A stretch of 64,000 nucleotides of DNA from Paenibacillus sp. OVF10 (lineage in GTDB: Bacteria > Bacillota > Bacilli > Paenibacillales > Paenibacillaceae): the NCBI GenBank assembly GCA_022836915.1, contig CP094668.1, forward strand, positions 2,046,001-2,110,000. The letters run 5' to 3'. The notes under the pieces were generated by a model, which searched no databases, was not told where the DNA came from, and saw nothing but the letters and a program-made list of their open reading frames with translations. Shown piece after piece: positions 19,807-28,562 of the stretch. Made by a program: the position numbers and the translations under genes. Every line of letters begins with the position of its first letter. Positions within the stretch are counted from its first letter, which is position 1.

Positions 19807-20437
19807 TGATCGAAGAATTACAGTTATATACAACACGGCTGGAGGACCTCAAGCATTTTTATCGCGATACGTTGGGAATGGAAGTGTCCAATGCGACAGA
19901 TCAGGCCTTCAACCTGCAGGTTGGAAGGACGAAGATCATTTTCAAACAGTGTGAAACAGATCATGAGCCCTTCTATCACGTTGCCTGGTTGATTCCAACG
20001 AATCGGTTCAAGGAAGCAAAGCAGTGGGCTGCATCACGTGTTGTTTTAAGCAGGAAGGAAATCGGGATGAGACGTACTCTGCTAATTGGAACTCTCATTC
20101 TCTCTATTTCGAAGATCCGGCAGGCAATATTATCGAGCTGATTGCTCATCATCGTATTCAGAACGAGAGTGACCATGACTTCTCGACTCAAGATATATTA
20201 CAGGTGTGTGAAGTTGGACTGGTGACGGAGGATGTTCTGTCTACGGTGAATGAGCTTCAGCAGATTGGACTCACGCGCTGGGGTGAGGTTAGTGAAACCT
20301 TTGCTCCTGTAGGAGATGTACATGGTTTATTTATTGTGGTGAAGAAGGATCGGACGTGGTTTTTCTCTAAACAAAAAGCACAGATCTATCCGCTGGAAGT
20401 ATCCATCCATGGCGTGGGCAAGCTTCGAATTGGCTAA
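19803..20437 (+). CDS. Second VOC (glyoxalase-fold) family protein (one frameshift)
   Basis: Begins at ATG 19803 inside the preceding stop. The first module has YTTRLEDLKHFYRDTLGMEV and ends with SLYFEDPAGNIIELIAHH. A second module (QVCEVGLVTEDVLSTVNELQ) follows, giving about 211 residues. The frame breaks near 20053 in GGAAGGAAATCGGG. One added base restores continuity. The different C-terminus suggests it is not a copy of its neighbour. Function unknown beyond the fold. Confidence 0.75.
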
Positions 20438-20520
20438 ACTTTGCATTCCGGGGCAAAACGGGCATATGTGGAGCATTTCCATCATGTTATAGAAGTAAAC
20501 GCTTTATTTATTAACTAGGA

Positions 20521-20582
20521 TATATAAGTTGAACTAAATTTACACGATAACGGAGAGGACAGATCTTAGTTCAACTTATATA
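20521..20582 (+). repeat. Structured leader repeat, copy 2 (internally deleted)
   Basis: Only the ends of the element remain: TATATAAGTTGAACTAA (20521-20537), the start of the core (ACGATAACGGAGAGGACAG) and TTAGTTCAACTTATATA (20566-20582). The 17-base terminal inverted repeats are perfect. It lies 32 bases before the next gene, in the same orientation. Confidence 0.85.
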
Positions 20583-20613
20583 GTTTCTCTGATGGACTTA
20601 CATATGATGAAGG

Positions 20614-21576
20614 GTGGTGGCAAGCTTGGATCGACGTTTGTTGGAAGAGGGACTATCGATTATCGTTTCCAGTCGGGAACGTACAGGAGATCTGTGGCAC
20701 GCCCATTATGGGGCGGGTGCAATTGCGGCATATTTTTGGGTACGGGAAAATCGTCTCACTGCCCTTGCCGCCGGCAGTGTTACCGCCGAAGCAAAAGCCA
20801 TGCTTCGCCAGCATGGAATCAGCCCTGGTCAGACCTCTCCGATTGGTGAGATGATGCCTAGGGAAGATGCCGAAGCGCGTATTACGGACGCATTGGATCG
20901 AACGATTGGAGAGCTGCACTGGGTTGGACACCAGGCCATCTACGGGGCAATCAGTCTGAAAGCTATTCGCGAACTGGATGGATGGGGCACTGCGGAGGAT
21001 ATTGGTCGGCTGGTTGAACTGATTGATTCATTCAATCAAACTATCCCGGGAAGATCCTGGATGAACACAACGCTGAAAGAAATTCGCAGTCTGAAGCCAG
21101 AAAAAAGCGATGGTTTCCCCGAGATTGAAGATCCAGTTCAGTTGTCACGCCTGATTCTGGATGAGCTTGGTGCGTTCCAGACCATATATCACGCGGAAGC
21201 GCATCATGACCTGATTGGTCATATGCTCACCTACGGACATGCGCTTAATATATTATATGAATTGGGTTATCCGGCATTATTCCACAAAGGCATTCCGCCT
21301 TTCCTTACCATGGTGAAGGCACTACGCTTAAGCCGAGATGTGGATATTGAACAGGCGATGCCGACATTGCAATCACCCGTAGACCTGCTGCCACTGGAAC
21401 GAGCGGAACGATCAGTGGCGCTCCCTCATGAGCTGGAATATTGGCTCACCGACAGACGTTCCCGTGACTGGAACGGAGGTCATATATTCAAATTCCCGTT
21501 CAGCTTCTATCATCATGCCAAGAACGGGGAGCCCGTACCGGAAACATGGGAGAATTTTCGTTATATCATCGCGTGA
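20614..21576 (+). CDS. Unrecognised His-rich protein (320 aa)
   Basis: I do not recognise the family with confidence. Visible features are a start segment with HAHYGAGAIAAYF, a motif HWVGHQAIYG around residue 105, and a dense His cluster in YHAEAHHDLIGHMLTYGHAL around residues 195-215. These suggest a metal-dependent or radical-type oxidase fold; questin-oxidase-like proteins came to mind but I cannot confirm it. It is soluble with no signal peptide. Start codons GTG 20614 and TTG 20626 are both possible behind AAGGGTGG. Conserved length and clean codon use argue for a real gene. Confidence 0.65.
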   Translation: MVASLDRRLLEEGLSIIVSSRERTGDLWHAHYGAGAIAAYFWVRENRLTALAAGSVTAEAKAMLRQHGISPGQTSPIGEMMPREDAEARITDALDRTIGELHWVGHQAIYGAISLKAIRELDGWGTAEDIGRLVELIDSFNQTIPGRSWMNTTLKEIRSLKPEKSDGFPEIEDPVQLSRLILDELGAFQTIYHAEAHHDLIGHMLTYGHALNILYELGYPALFHKGIPPFLTMVKALRLSRDVDIEQAMPTLQSPVDLLPLERAERSVALPHELEYWLTDRRSRDWNGGHIFKFPFSFYHHAKNGEPVPETWENFRYIIA

Positions 21577-21593
21577 GATAAAACATACATTTC

Positions 21594-21626
21594 AGAAGGG
21601 GTGTCCGTCATGACGGACACCCTTCT
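21594..21626. terminator. Near-perfect palindrome between convergent genes
   Basis: AGAAGGGGTGTCCGTCA pairs with TGACGGACACCCTTCT. It lacks a T run on either side but sits between the His-rich gene and the convergent membrane-protein gene, so it probably acts as a bidirectional terminator. Confidence 0.5.
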
Positions 21627-21671
21627 AGGCATTATTCTGGGTTTACCGAATTGTGGGCAACCTGTACCTTA

Positions 21672-22154
21672 TTAACGGGGCCAAATTTCAAGGATAAAAA
21701 GGATCAGCATGACTCTGGACACCAGCATGTATGGTGATTTTTGTACGGGCTGACGTGCTGCCCATATTCCCCAGGAACTCATAAGCGCAATACTCCCCCA
21801 GAACATCCATAAGGAGATGCCTTCGGGTGTAAATAGAAAGGACAGCTTGGGCAGTCCCTTGTTGCCAGCCCTAAGAAGAACAGTGGTCATATAGACGAGG
21901 GTAAGGAAAAGTAACTCGAAAAGCAGGGTTTGCAGCCAGAAATAATAGATGTTGAACACTCGTAGCATGATGACTGTGATCAGGATAAACAGGATACCAA
22001 CGGATAAGAATGTTGCCGCGGTCCATCCAATGAGAGATGTTGTTATAACATCTGTTTCTTGATATAAGATGTACATTCCCAACGCATACATAGCAGGGCC
22101 CGCCATATAACTGGTGACAGCAATCCAAAGATAGAAGAAATAACTTTTCTTCAT
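21672..22154 (-). CDS. Multi-spanning membrane protein of unknown function
   Basis: About 160 residues with four or five membrane segments (for example YFFYLWIAVTSYMAGPAMYA, FLSVGILFILITVIMLRVF and the LLFELLFLTLVYMTTVLL segment) and short loops. No motif gives a role. I choose the third in-frame ATG (22154) because AAGGATGG then stands eight bases away. The upstream ATGs overlap that site. It is convergent with the His-rich gene. Confidence 0.6.
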   Translation of the reverse strand: MKKSYFFYLWIAVTSYMAGPAMYALGMYILYQETDVITTSLIGWTAATFLSVGILFILITVIMLRVFNIYYFWLQTLLFELLFLTLVYMTTVLLRAGNKGLPKLSFLFTPEGISLWMFWGSIALMSSWGIWAARQPVQKSPYMLVSRVMLILFILEIWPR

Positions 22155-22316
22155 GGTCATATCCATCCTTTATTGTTCGTAGGATTTGAAAGCTACTTAT
22201 GTCATATAAACATCATCAGGATGGGTTTGGTTGGGTTATCGATAGGAGTTTCTCGCGAGAAATCGGCATTTAACCGCCATAGAGACGACCACATTCATGC
22301 GTAATTCATCCCGATT

Positions 22317-22440
22317 ACCATCAGCACGAGTGGGCAAAGGCGGTAAAATGGTATTATCGGATCAGCCGCAAGGAAGACACACCGACAGCTCATACGCTAA
22401 CGTACAGACCGGCCATGGGGCCGGTTTTTTAATTCGGTGA
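22317..22440 (+). promoter_or_regulatory. Conserved attenuator-like element, copy A
   Basis: Shares about 120 bases with the element at 25113-25235, including GTATTATCGGATCA, CAAGG, CACCGA, CATACGCTAA and GTACAGACCGGCC. It ends in a GC-rich terminator (ACCGGCC-ATGG-GGCCGGT plus T's). CACCGA upstream can pair with TCGGTG downstream of the terminator. It precedes the DUF4127 gene. No known RNA class recognised. Confidence 0.6.
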
Positions 22441-22476
22441 TTGCATCCTTGCCCTGATCGGGTATTAAAGACTAGA

Positions 22477-22709
22477 TATATAAGTTGAACTAACGATTTA
22501 CACGAGAACGAAGAGGACAGAAATAACCTGAAGAAGCGGAGCTAAAAGCTTTCTGCAAGTAAGCTACTTCGGAAGCATACACTGCGCCTTTATCCACGGA
22601 TTTCTACCTTTATATAAGTGGATCAAGAAAATCTGGGGATAACAGCGATCGGAAGGTTGTTCTGTCATCGAAGTGGCTAGTGTAAATATTCTGTAGTTCA
22701 ACTTATATA
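22477..22709 (+). repeat. Structured leader repeat, copy 3 (full length, long form)
   Basis: 233 bases bounded by TATATAAGTTGAACTAA and TAGTTCAACTTATATA. The core carries GAGGACAGAAATAACCT pairing with AGGTTGTTCTGTC. It also has the optional TAAAAGCTTTCT...AAGCTACTTCGGAAGCATA insert. It ends 21 bases before the DUF4127 start, co-oriented. Confidence 0.9.
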
Positions 22710-22730
22710 GATAACAGGAGGCTACGTGAT

Positions 22731-24581
22731 ATGAAAACAGTATTGTATGTTCCACTGGATGATCGTCCAGCGAATCTGGATGATGTGATTGTGCAAGGGA
22801 AAGCAGCCGGTATCCATATCGTTACACCAAACCTGAGTGATATTAAGAATCGTCTGGACTCGGAGAAAACCGTAGATGGCACAAGGCTGCTCGGCACCTC
22901 CACGCCGGTTTATGGCAAACCTTCCAAGATTCATGATTTTATTTTGAAACATGCTGCCAAAGTCGACGGATTCATTATCTCATCCGATATGCTTGCTTAT
23001 GGCGGTCTGATTGGCAGTCGTCAGCTCCGCGAAGATGGAGGAGGCACCTATCCTGAGTACGATGAGGAAACCACTCGTTTGCTGGATGTGATCCGCGTGA
23101 TCAAGCAGAAATATCCACGCAAACCCGTATTTGTAATGGACACCATCATGCGTTTGGCTACGACCTCGTTTGCAGATGGCTTGGCGCTCGATGCATATAA
23201 TGAGTCTCGTGCGTTAATGCAGCAGCCACGTCAGACATACACCGAGTTTGAGGATATTATCGAAGGTTATAACCTGTCCCCAGAAGGGGTGGAATATGGG
23301 ACAACGACCTATTTTGATAAAGAACAGTATTACAACACAAGACAACATAAATTTAAAACAAATCTGTACATTCTGGATCAGCTGGCTCGCACAGGTTATA
23401 TCGATTTCCTCGCGGTTGGCGTCGACGATGCAAACACGCAGGGTGTTCAGATCAATGAAATCAAATATGTAGAAGCGCGGATCAATGAATGGCTGGGTGG
23501 AACCAATGGACAAAATCCGGATCGTGCTATCATCTTGCCGGATGCGGATGGTCTGGGGCACGCTTTGGTTGCTCGCATGGCTAACCAGTTGTTCCGAGGT
23601 GGGGCGAGGACACGTTACGCAGTGAAATATTTTGGTCCTCATGGCAATTCCATCATCAACACGTATGAATACATGGATGTACACGAGAATGTGGTTCGTC
23701 ATGTGGATATTGTAGGTGGTGTGCTTGTAGCGGATTCGGCATATCCTGAACCGGAGGTGGTGACGGATGTGGGTGCTGGCTTGGAAAATGAACAGCTGGT
23801 GGCTGTAGCAGCCGATCAAGTTGTCCCGTTTGACATGGCCTCCGAACTGGATCGTATGACGAAGGGTCACCCGGGTAATTCCGGGGAGAACACGGGCATC
23901 GACATTGAGATTATTGCCATTACGGCTCTGGATCAGGTGCAGGCTGCGTTGGAGCAATTGACGCTGAATAGTGAGCAAGGTCTGCCTTCAGTGTTGATTG
24001 ATTTTGTGGGTAAAGGACCAGCCAATGTTGATGTTGCCGAAGCATTGCTCAACAGTCCATATACCGGACGCGTTCTGGGATACAGTGCCTGGAATACACC
24101 GGGCAACAAGATCGGTATTGCCGTAGGCATGGGGCAGTCGAGGTACGCATTAATCACAACAGAGAAGCATGAGCATAAGTTGCGAGATGCAATGAACGCG
24201 CATGGCTCGCTGTTGTTTAAGCGTTTCCTGAAGGATTATTACTACAAAGCGGTAGCGATTGCGGACATCCGTACGTATTCCCGAGCCCATGCGCTGTATA
24301 CCAACGTGGCTACACTTTCGGATCAAAATATGTTGCTGTTCAACTCAGAGGAAGACTATGCCCATTTGCAAACATTACTCCGTGATTTGATGCAGACTTA
24401 TACCACAGCGCTTGCGAATAAAACAGCGTTCCAGACAGGCAATGTGGCGATAAAGCAGATCTGTAATGACGAATTCTCCTACGCGACGTATGCTAGTGCG
24501 CTGCTGGAATATGCGAATCCCGATTTCATCTGGGGCCGTGCATTTGAGATTACGTTGAACCCGCAAGTTACGCTGAACTAA
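22731..24581 (+). CDS. DUF4127 family protein
   Basis: A 616-residue soluble protein beginning MKTVLYVPLDDRPANLDD, the signature start of DUF4127, a family widespread in Bacillota with no established activity. Other conserved-looking stretches are SSDMLAYGGLIGSR, VGVDDANTQGVQ, ILPDADGLGHALVAR and GYSAWNTPGNKIG. The clustered Asp, His and Asn residues suggest an alpha/beta enzyme. Start at ATG 22731 with AACAGGAGGC upstream. Both an attenuator-like element and a leader repeat precede it, so expression may be controlled after initiation. Confidence 0.85.
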   Translation: MKTVLYVPLDDRPANLDDVIVQGKAAGIHIVTPNLSDIKNRLDSEKTVDGTRLLGTSTPVYGKPSKIHDFILKHAAKVDGFIISSDMLAYGGLIGSRQLREDGGGTYPEYDEETTRLLDVIRVIKQKYPRKPVFVMDTIMRLATTSFADGLALDAYNESRALMQQPRQTYTEFEDIIEGYNLSPEGVEYGTTTYFDKEQYYNTRQHKFKTNLYILDQLARTGYIDFLAVGVDDANTQGVQINEIKYVEARINEWLGGTNGQNPDRAIILPDADGLGHALVARMANQLFRGGARTRYAVKYFGPHGNSIINTYEYMDVHENVVRHVDIVGGVLVADSAYPEPEVVTDVGAGLENEQLVAVAADQVVPFDMASELDRMTKGHPGNSGENTGIDIEIIAITALDQVQAALEQLTLNSEQGLPSVLIDFVGKGPANVDVAEALLNSPYTGRVLGYSAWNTPGNKIGIAVGMGQSRYALITTEKHEHKLRDAMNAHGSLLFKRFLKDYYYKAVAIADIRTYSRAHALYTNVATLSDQNMLLFNSEEDYAHLQTLLRDLMQTYTTALANKTAFQTGNVAIKQICNDEFSYATYASALLEYANPDFIWGRAFEITLNPQVTLN

Positions 24582-24585
24582 ACGG

Positions 24586-24930
24586 TTATCTCACCATGGG
24601 CTCCTCGTGTTTGGGATCATCACTGGTATGACTGTACTGCTTAATCTCGCCGTTGTTAAAAATGATATATTGATACTTCGCTTCGAGTTCATCCGCGAAT
24701 GTTACTGAGACACCGTAAGGTGCTTCAGAACTTTTTGAGGAGTAAGTACCTTGTACTTCGATAAGCTGTTCGGGTGAGTAACCTTTCTGTTCAATCAGGT
24801 AAGTGGTTACCTGTTGTTCAGCATCATTTTTCTTGAGCGGATTACCAAGCAGTCCGATGTAAGCCCAGCAGGATATCCCGAGTATAAATGATAAGATGAC
24901 AAGTGAAGTGATCTTGAAAGTTTTACTCAT
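24586..24930 (-). CDS. DUF3139-type small membrane-anchored protein
   Basis: A 114-residue protein with an N-terminal membrane anchor (ITSLVILSFILGISCWAYIG). The outside domain has NPLKKNDAEQQVTTYLIEQK, GYSPEQLIEVQGTYSSKSS and PYGVSVTFADE, the pattern of DUF3139 proteins. Function unknown. It converges on the DUF4127 gene with only four bases between stops. Upstream, 24931-25112, I see only promoter-like AT-rich sequence. Confidence 0.7.
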   Translation of the reverse strand: MSKTFKITSLVILSFILGISCWAYIGLLGNPLKKNDAEQQVTTYLIEQKGYSPEQLIEVQGTYSSKSSEAPYGVSVTFADELEAKYQYIIFNNGEIKQYSHTSDDPKHEEPMVR

Positions 24931-25112
24931 AGGTATTTCTCCTTCTTTTACGTAAGAGACAATGAATTTGATAATAAAATTTTAATGTATTTGGATAAAT
25001 TTATCAATTAATTGATCTTAAAGCTTACTTAGGTATTCTTTAAAATGATGATTCCAGAATCGTCTTTTTCCACCCGAACGACTCCCTTAATCGCACCGAA
25101 GTCGTACGGAAC

Positions 25113-25235
25113 ACCATCCGCGCTAGGAATAAAAGGGTGTAAGATTGTATTATCGGATCAATAACAAGGGACGCACCGAAAGCACATACGCTAATGTACA
25201 GACCGGCCAGGTGGCCGGTCTTTTTGATGCGGTGA
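25113..25235 (+). promoter_or_regulatory. Conserved attenuator-like element, copy B, before tail module 1
   Basis: Second copy of the element at 22317. The first 48 bases align without gaps, ending GTATTATCGGATCA. ACCGAAAGCACATACGC and GTACAGACCGGCC follow, then the terminator GACCGGCC-AGGT-GGCCGGTC-TTTTT (25201-25225) and CGGTGA. It lies about 120 bases before the first tail gene and may gate that operon. Confidence 0.6.
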
Positions 25236-25355
25236 ATTAGTCCCGGTACTGGTTCGGTCGGAAAACAGACTCTGAGTTTAAAGGGGAGTCTACTGCTGCT
25301 GCATTGACGCTGCATGGTGTGGGCAGATCTCAAACTTGCAGCCAAAGGGGGCGAA

Positions 25356-26285
25356 ATGAATGTGTCTATGAGAAATGAAATTAGCACTGTCATGAGCACC
25401 AGTAAAATGAGTACGCTCATTAAAAGAACGCTGAAACAGAAGCTCGCGGTACTTGTTCCAGAGTGGAATGGTCGTGTGTTGGATGTACCTGCGTCAGGCG
25501 AAGTGTTAACCGGGCCCTGCGCAGTGGTTGCGTTTGCCGAAGAAGTGCCGAAGTCTGCTTGGGCGGGATATCGACGGATCATCAAAATCTCACCATACGT
25601 TCGTCCGGAAGATGGTGGCGCTGAACAAGTGGAATCTTGGTCAGCCCTTCTAATCGAAGGGTTGCATCAAGTAAGGCTGGTGGATGAAGCAGGTGAGTCC
25701 TTCACTTGTATCTATCTGGGTTCTTCAGATAGTGACCGGGTGGATGCAGGGTCTGGCATGCTTACGCGCAGTCTGCGGTTCGGAGTGTATGTTCCCGAAG
25801 ACTCGGGAGCTGCTCTCGCTGAAACAGGTGACGCGTGGCTAGCTGCGCTTCAAGACTGGACACAGCAAGAGCTTGGCTCGAACTGGTCGGTATATGGTGA
25901 GGTCTGGCCTGGAGGATATGAGATGCCGTCTGTGTTATGGCGATTGGCCGGATGCAGCACGTCTGTGGCGGGCACTTCGGCATTGGAGGTTCGACAACAG
26001 TGGATTGGGCATGTGCTCACCGATCATTCGGTGTTAACACGCCAGACCGTTACTCGGTTGGTAGAGCAACTTGCGGTCCAAGCTCGTCTCGCCGTCAATG
26101 AAACGGGTGGCGAAGAGCAGGAAGGTAACACGCGATATATCACAGTGGATGAAGTCACGGCAGATTTACAGGCAGATGCCTATCTAAACGGACAGATTCG
26201 CCTGACGTTGCAACAGCGGATTCGTCGTCCGGGTACGAATGTACCTTTGATTCGTGAGATTCACCATAGCAAAGGCATGGAGTAA
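25356..26285 (+). CDS. Tail module 1: probable tail terminator/completion protein
   Basis: First gene of module 1 (309 residues from ATG 25356, behind AAAGGGGGCG). By position, before the pre-sheath protein and sheath, it should cap or complete the tail as XkdI/XkdJ do. It looks two-part. Residues about 25-165 contain FTCIYLGSSDSDRV and SLRFGVYVPE. Residues about 175-309 contain AWLAALQDWTQQEL, MPSVLWRLAG and GQIRLTLQQRIRRP. This suggests a fusion or internal duplication of a terminator fold. The homologous slot in module 2 holds a single 140-residue protein. Assignment is by context and fold impression only. Confidence 0.5.
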   Translation: MNVSMRNEISTVMSTSKMSTLIKRTLKQKLAVLVPEWNGRVLDVPASGEVLTGPCAVVAFAEEVPKSAWAGYRRIIKISPYVRPEDGGAEQVESWSALLIEGLHQVRLVDEAGESFTCIYLGSSDSDRVDAGSGMLTRSLRFGVYVPEDSGAALAETGDAWLAALQDWTQQELGSNWSVYGEVWPGGYEMPSVLWRLAGCSTSVAGTSALEVRQQWIGHVLTDHSVLTRQTVTRLVEQLAVQARLAVNETGGEEQEGNTRYITVDEVTADLQADAYLNGQIRLTLQQRIRRPGTNVPLIREIHHSKGME

Positions 26286-26314
26286 AAGTTAGTCGAGAGG
26301 AACCTTCTATTAGA

Positions 26315-26526
26315 GGTTGTTCAAAAAGCCCGCTTTTGATTACAAAGGATGCCTAACGGCATCATCAGCATCGAATATGGAATTCAGCCGAAAAAGCATA
26401 TGCTTACGATGATTGTTTCCTTCGGAAACATGTAGTTGCTCACGTAGTTTTCCCTACGCTCTGCTACTCCATTTCTAACTTCATCCCATCTTCTCGGTAC
26501 TGAAAACGGATCTTTTTGAACATGCA
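26315..26526. mobile_element. MITE-like element inside tail module 1
   Basis: About 212 bases bounded by inverted repeats: GGTTGTTCAAAAAGCCCGC (from 26315) against the reverse complement of AACGGATCTTTTTGAACATG (about 26506-26526). The TGTTCAAAAAG end resembles ends of transposase families common in this group. No transposase inside. It separates the first tail gene from the pre-sheath gene. The rest of 26286-26676 is AT-rich filler with near-repeats of ATAGCTTCA. Confidence 0.6.
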
Positions 26527-26676
26527 CTTTTAAGAGTGGTTCCAGATTATAGCTTTGAAATGATAGATGTAGCTTCAATATTATAGCTTCATATTCATAG
26601 GATCAAAAATTAATAGATCAAGCTTAAAGATCATCGATTCACGAATTAGAAGTCCAACAAATGAGGTGAGATGGCA

Positions 26677-26876
26677 ATGGCAAGCTCAGTGAAAAAAGCA
26701 AACAGACAGCCCCGCGGTATACACGGGCAGAACTGATGAATCATGCAGAAGCCCTCTTTGCCGTTAAGGCAGAGGTGCTGTACGGTGCGCTGTACGAAGC
26801 GGCGCAAGAGACGTTTTCCATTGAAGAAACGCAAGAACGAATTAACCAATTTATGAAAGCGAAGGTGAAGGGATAA
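26677..26876 (+). CDS. Tail module 1: small pre-sheath protein (one frameshift)
   Basis: About 66 residues starting MASSVKKSKQTAPRYT after GAGGTGA. It ends ...ETQERINQFMKAKVKG with its stop overlapping the sheath start (TAATG). The frame breaks at the A6 run at 26692-26697 and one A restores it. The helical C-terminus is homologous to the protein in the same slot of module 2 (…EAQEHIQQFMNGEAQ). It is probably a small tail component or sheath-linked factor. Function unproven. Confidence 0.65.
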
Positions 26877-28338
26877 TGGCAGGTGGAACTTGGGAGCAAA
26901 CGAATCGTCCGGTCCTTCCGGGATTATATATGAATTTTCAGGCGGCAGCATCTTCGGCCATTCAAGCAGGTACGCGGGGAACGGTCGTTGTGCCAATTAA
27001 GGCCAACTGGGGACCGGTAGGAACTTTTGTTGAGGTAGGGAGCGAAGCAGCGATTGAACGTATTTATGCGGCGAATGTGCTGGACAACGGTACGGCTTAT
27101 ACGTCCTTGAAGCTTGCCCTGTTGGGTGGACCGAAGAAGCTGCTCGCTTATCGGGTAGCAAGTGCTGCGGCCAAAGCAGCCACGCTTACTTTGAAGGACA
27201 GCAGTGATGCCAATGTGCTGCAACTGGATTCGAAGTATCCGGGAGATCGTGCAAATGGATTCTACGTCACCATCCAGCCAGGTGTGATTGATAATACGAA
27301 ACATGAAGTGCGTCTCTTCGAAGGCAACCGGATGTTGTATGCGCTCCTGACAGCGGATATTACAGCAGCTTCTCTGGCAAAAGAGATTAACGCGGATGAA
27401 CAAAATGTCTGGGTAACGGCTCAGGCGATTGGCGATGGTACTGGCGTGGTTGCTACCGTTGCGGGTGCGGCATTCAAAGGCGGCGTAAGTGGCAACGATG
27501 ACCTGACCAATGCGGAGTACATTGCAGTACAGGGTGCGCTGGAAGGGGAGCAATTCGACGTCTTGGCTTTGGATCAGGCGGCAGATGCACCTCTGCTTGC
27601 GAGTTTTGCGGCATGGGTGAAACGTGTGCGTAGTGAAGGTAAACCGGTGGTGGCTGTATTTGGCGGTTCCGCAGCGGACGATACCTCTGCTACAGCAGCA
27701 CAAAAAGCGGCAGCACGTTCGCTTGCGCTCAACCATGAAGGTGTGATTAATGTCGGTACAGGCGTACGCCTTGGAGATGCATTCTACAGCTCGGCAGAAA
27801 CGTCCGCCTATGTTGCAGGATTGATCGCCGGACAACGTCTGAACCAATCCACAACCTATGCAGCTACTCCGTTCGATGATGTGACACGTCGCTGGACGCG
27901 TGCAGAGCAGGAGCAGGCGGTACAGAATGGCGTATTTATTTTCTTCCATGATGGTCGTCAGGTGAAAGCACTTCGCGGTGTAAATACACTGGTAACTCCG
28001 GCCGCTGGACAGAATAATGCGTGGAAAAAATCCGTTCCATTCGTGTACTGGACGCGATTAACACGGATCTGCAACGTTCCGCGGAAGATACGTATATCGG
28101 TAAAGTGAACAATACCGAAGAGGGTCGTCAGGCACTGATTAGTGCCATGAAGGCCTATTTGGCGCTGCTCGCACAGAGTAATGTTATTGAAGCTGACGGT
28201 TATGATGTCATTCTTGACCCGGCGTATTACGGTTCGGCACCAGTTCTCAAACCGGAAGCAGATCAGGTATTCCTGCAATGGAATGTGAAGCTGACGGATG
28301 TAATGGAGCAGTTGTTTGGTACATTTTACGTGCAATAA
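26876..28338 (+). CDS. xkdK: Tail module 1: contractile tail sheath protein, XkdK-like (one frameshift)
   Basis: Main sheath subunit of a contractile tail. It starts AGGTWEQTNRPVLPGLYMNF, the typical sheath N-terminus that reaches the neighbouring subunit. The C-terminus has VLDAINTDLQRSAEDTYIGK, the conserved inner-sheath segment. The frame breaks in the A6 run at 28025-28030 (AWKK-IRSIRV). One A gives 487 residues, normal for the family. Only moderately similar to the module 2 sheath, so the modules are not a recent duplication. Confidence 0.9.
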
Positions 28339-28354
28339 GGTTTCTAGAATAATT

Positions 28355-28542
28355 ACTATATGTTGAACTGATGGTTTACACGATAACGGAGAGGGCAGAA
28401 AAAATCTGAAGAAGCGAAGCGCTCGCCTTTATCACCGGATTTTCCCTTTTTGAAAAGGAATATCAAAAAAATCTGGGGATAACAGCGATCGGAAGATTGT
28501 TCTGACTGCGGAGTTATACCGTGTAATATTTATTAGTTCAAC
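28355..28542 (+). repeat. Structured leader repeat, copy 4, within tail operon 1
   Basis: Starts near TATATGTTGAACT and ends TTAGTTCAAC. Core GGAGAGGGCAGAAAAAATCTGAAG, short GCGA-AGCGC-TCGC hairpin, and GGATAACAGCGATCGGAAGA. It lies between sheath and tube genes and ends 20 bases before the tube start, co-oriented. The terminal repeats are partly eroded. Confidence 0.85.
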
Positions 28543-28562
28543 GAACCCAAGGAGGAAAATAT

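Noticed and set aside
26924..27949. 341-codon minus-strand open frame opposite sheath 1
   Set aside because: Antisense shadow in the codon phase of the sheath gene. Cys/His/Arg-rich and no ribosome site.
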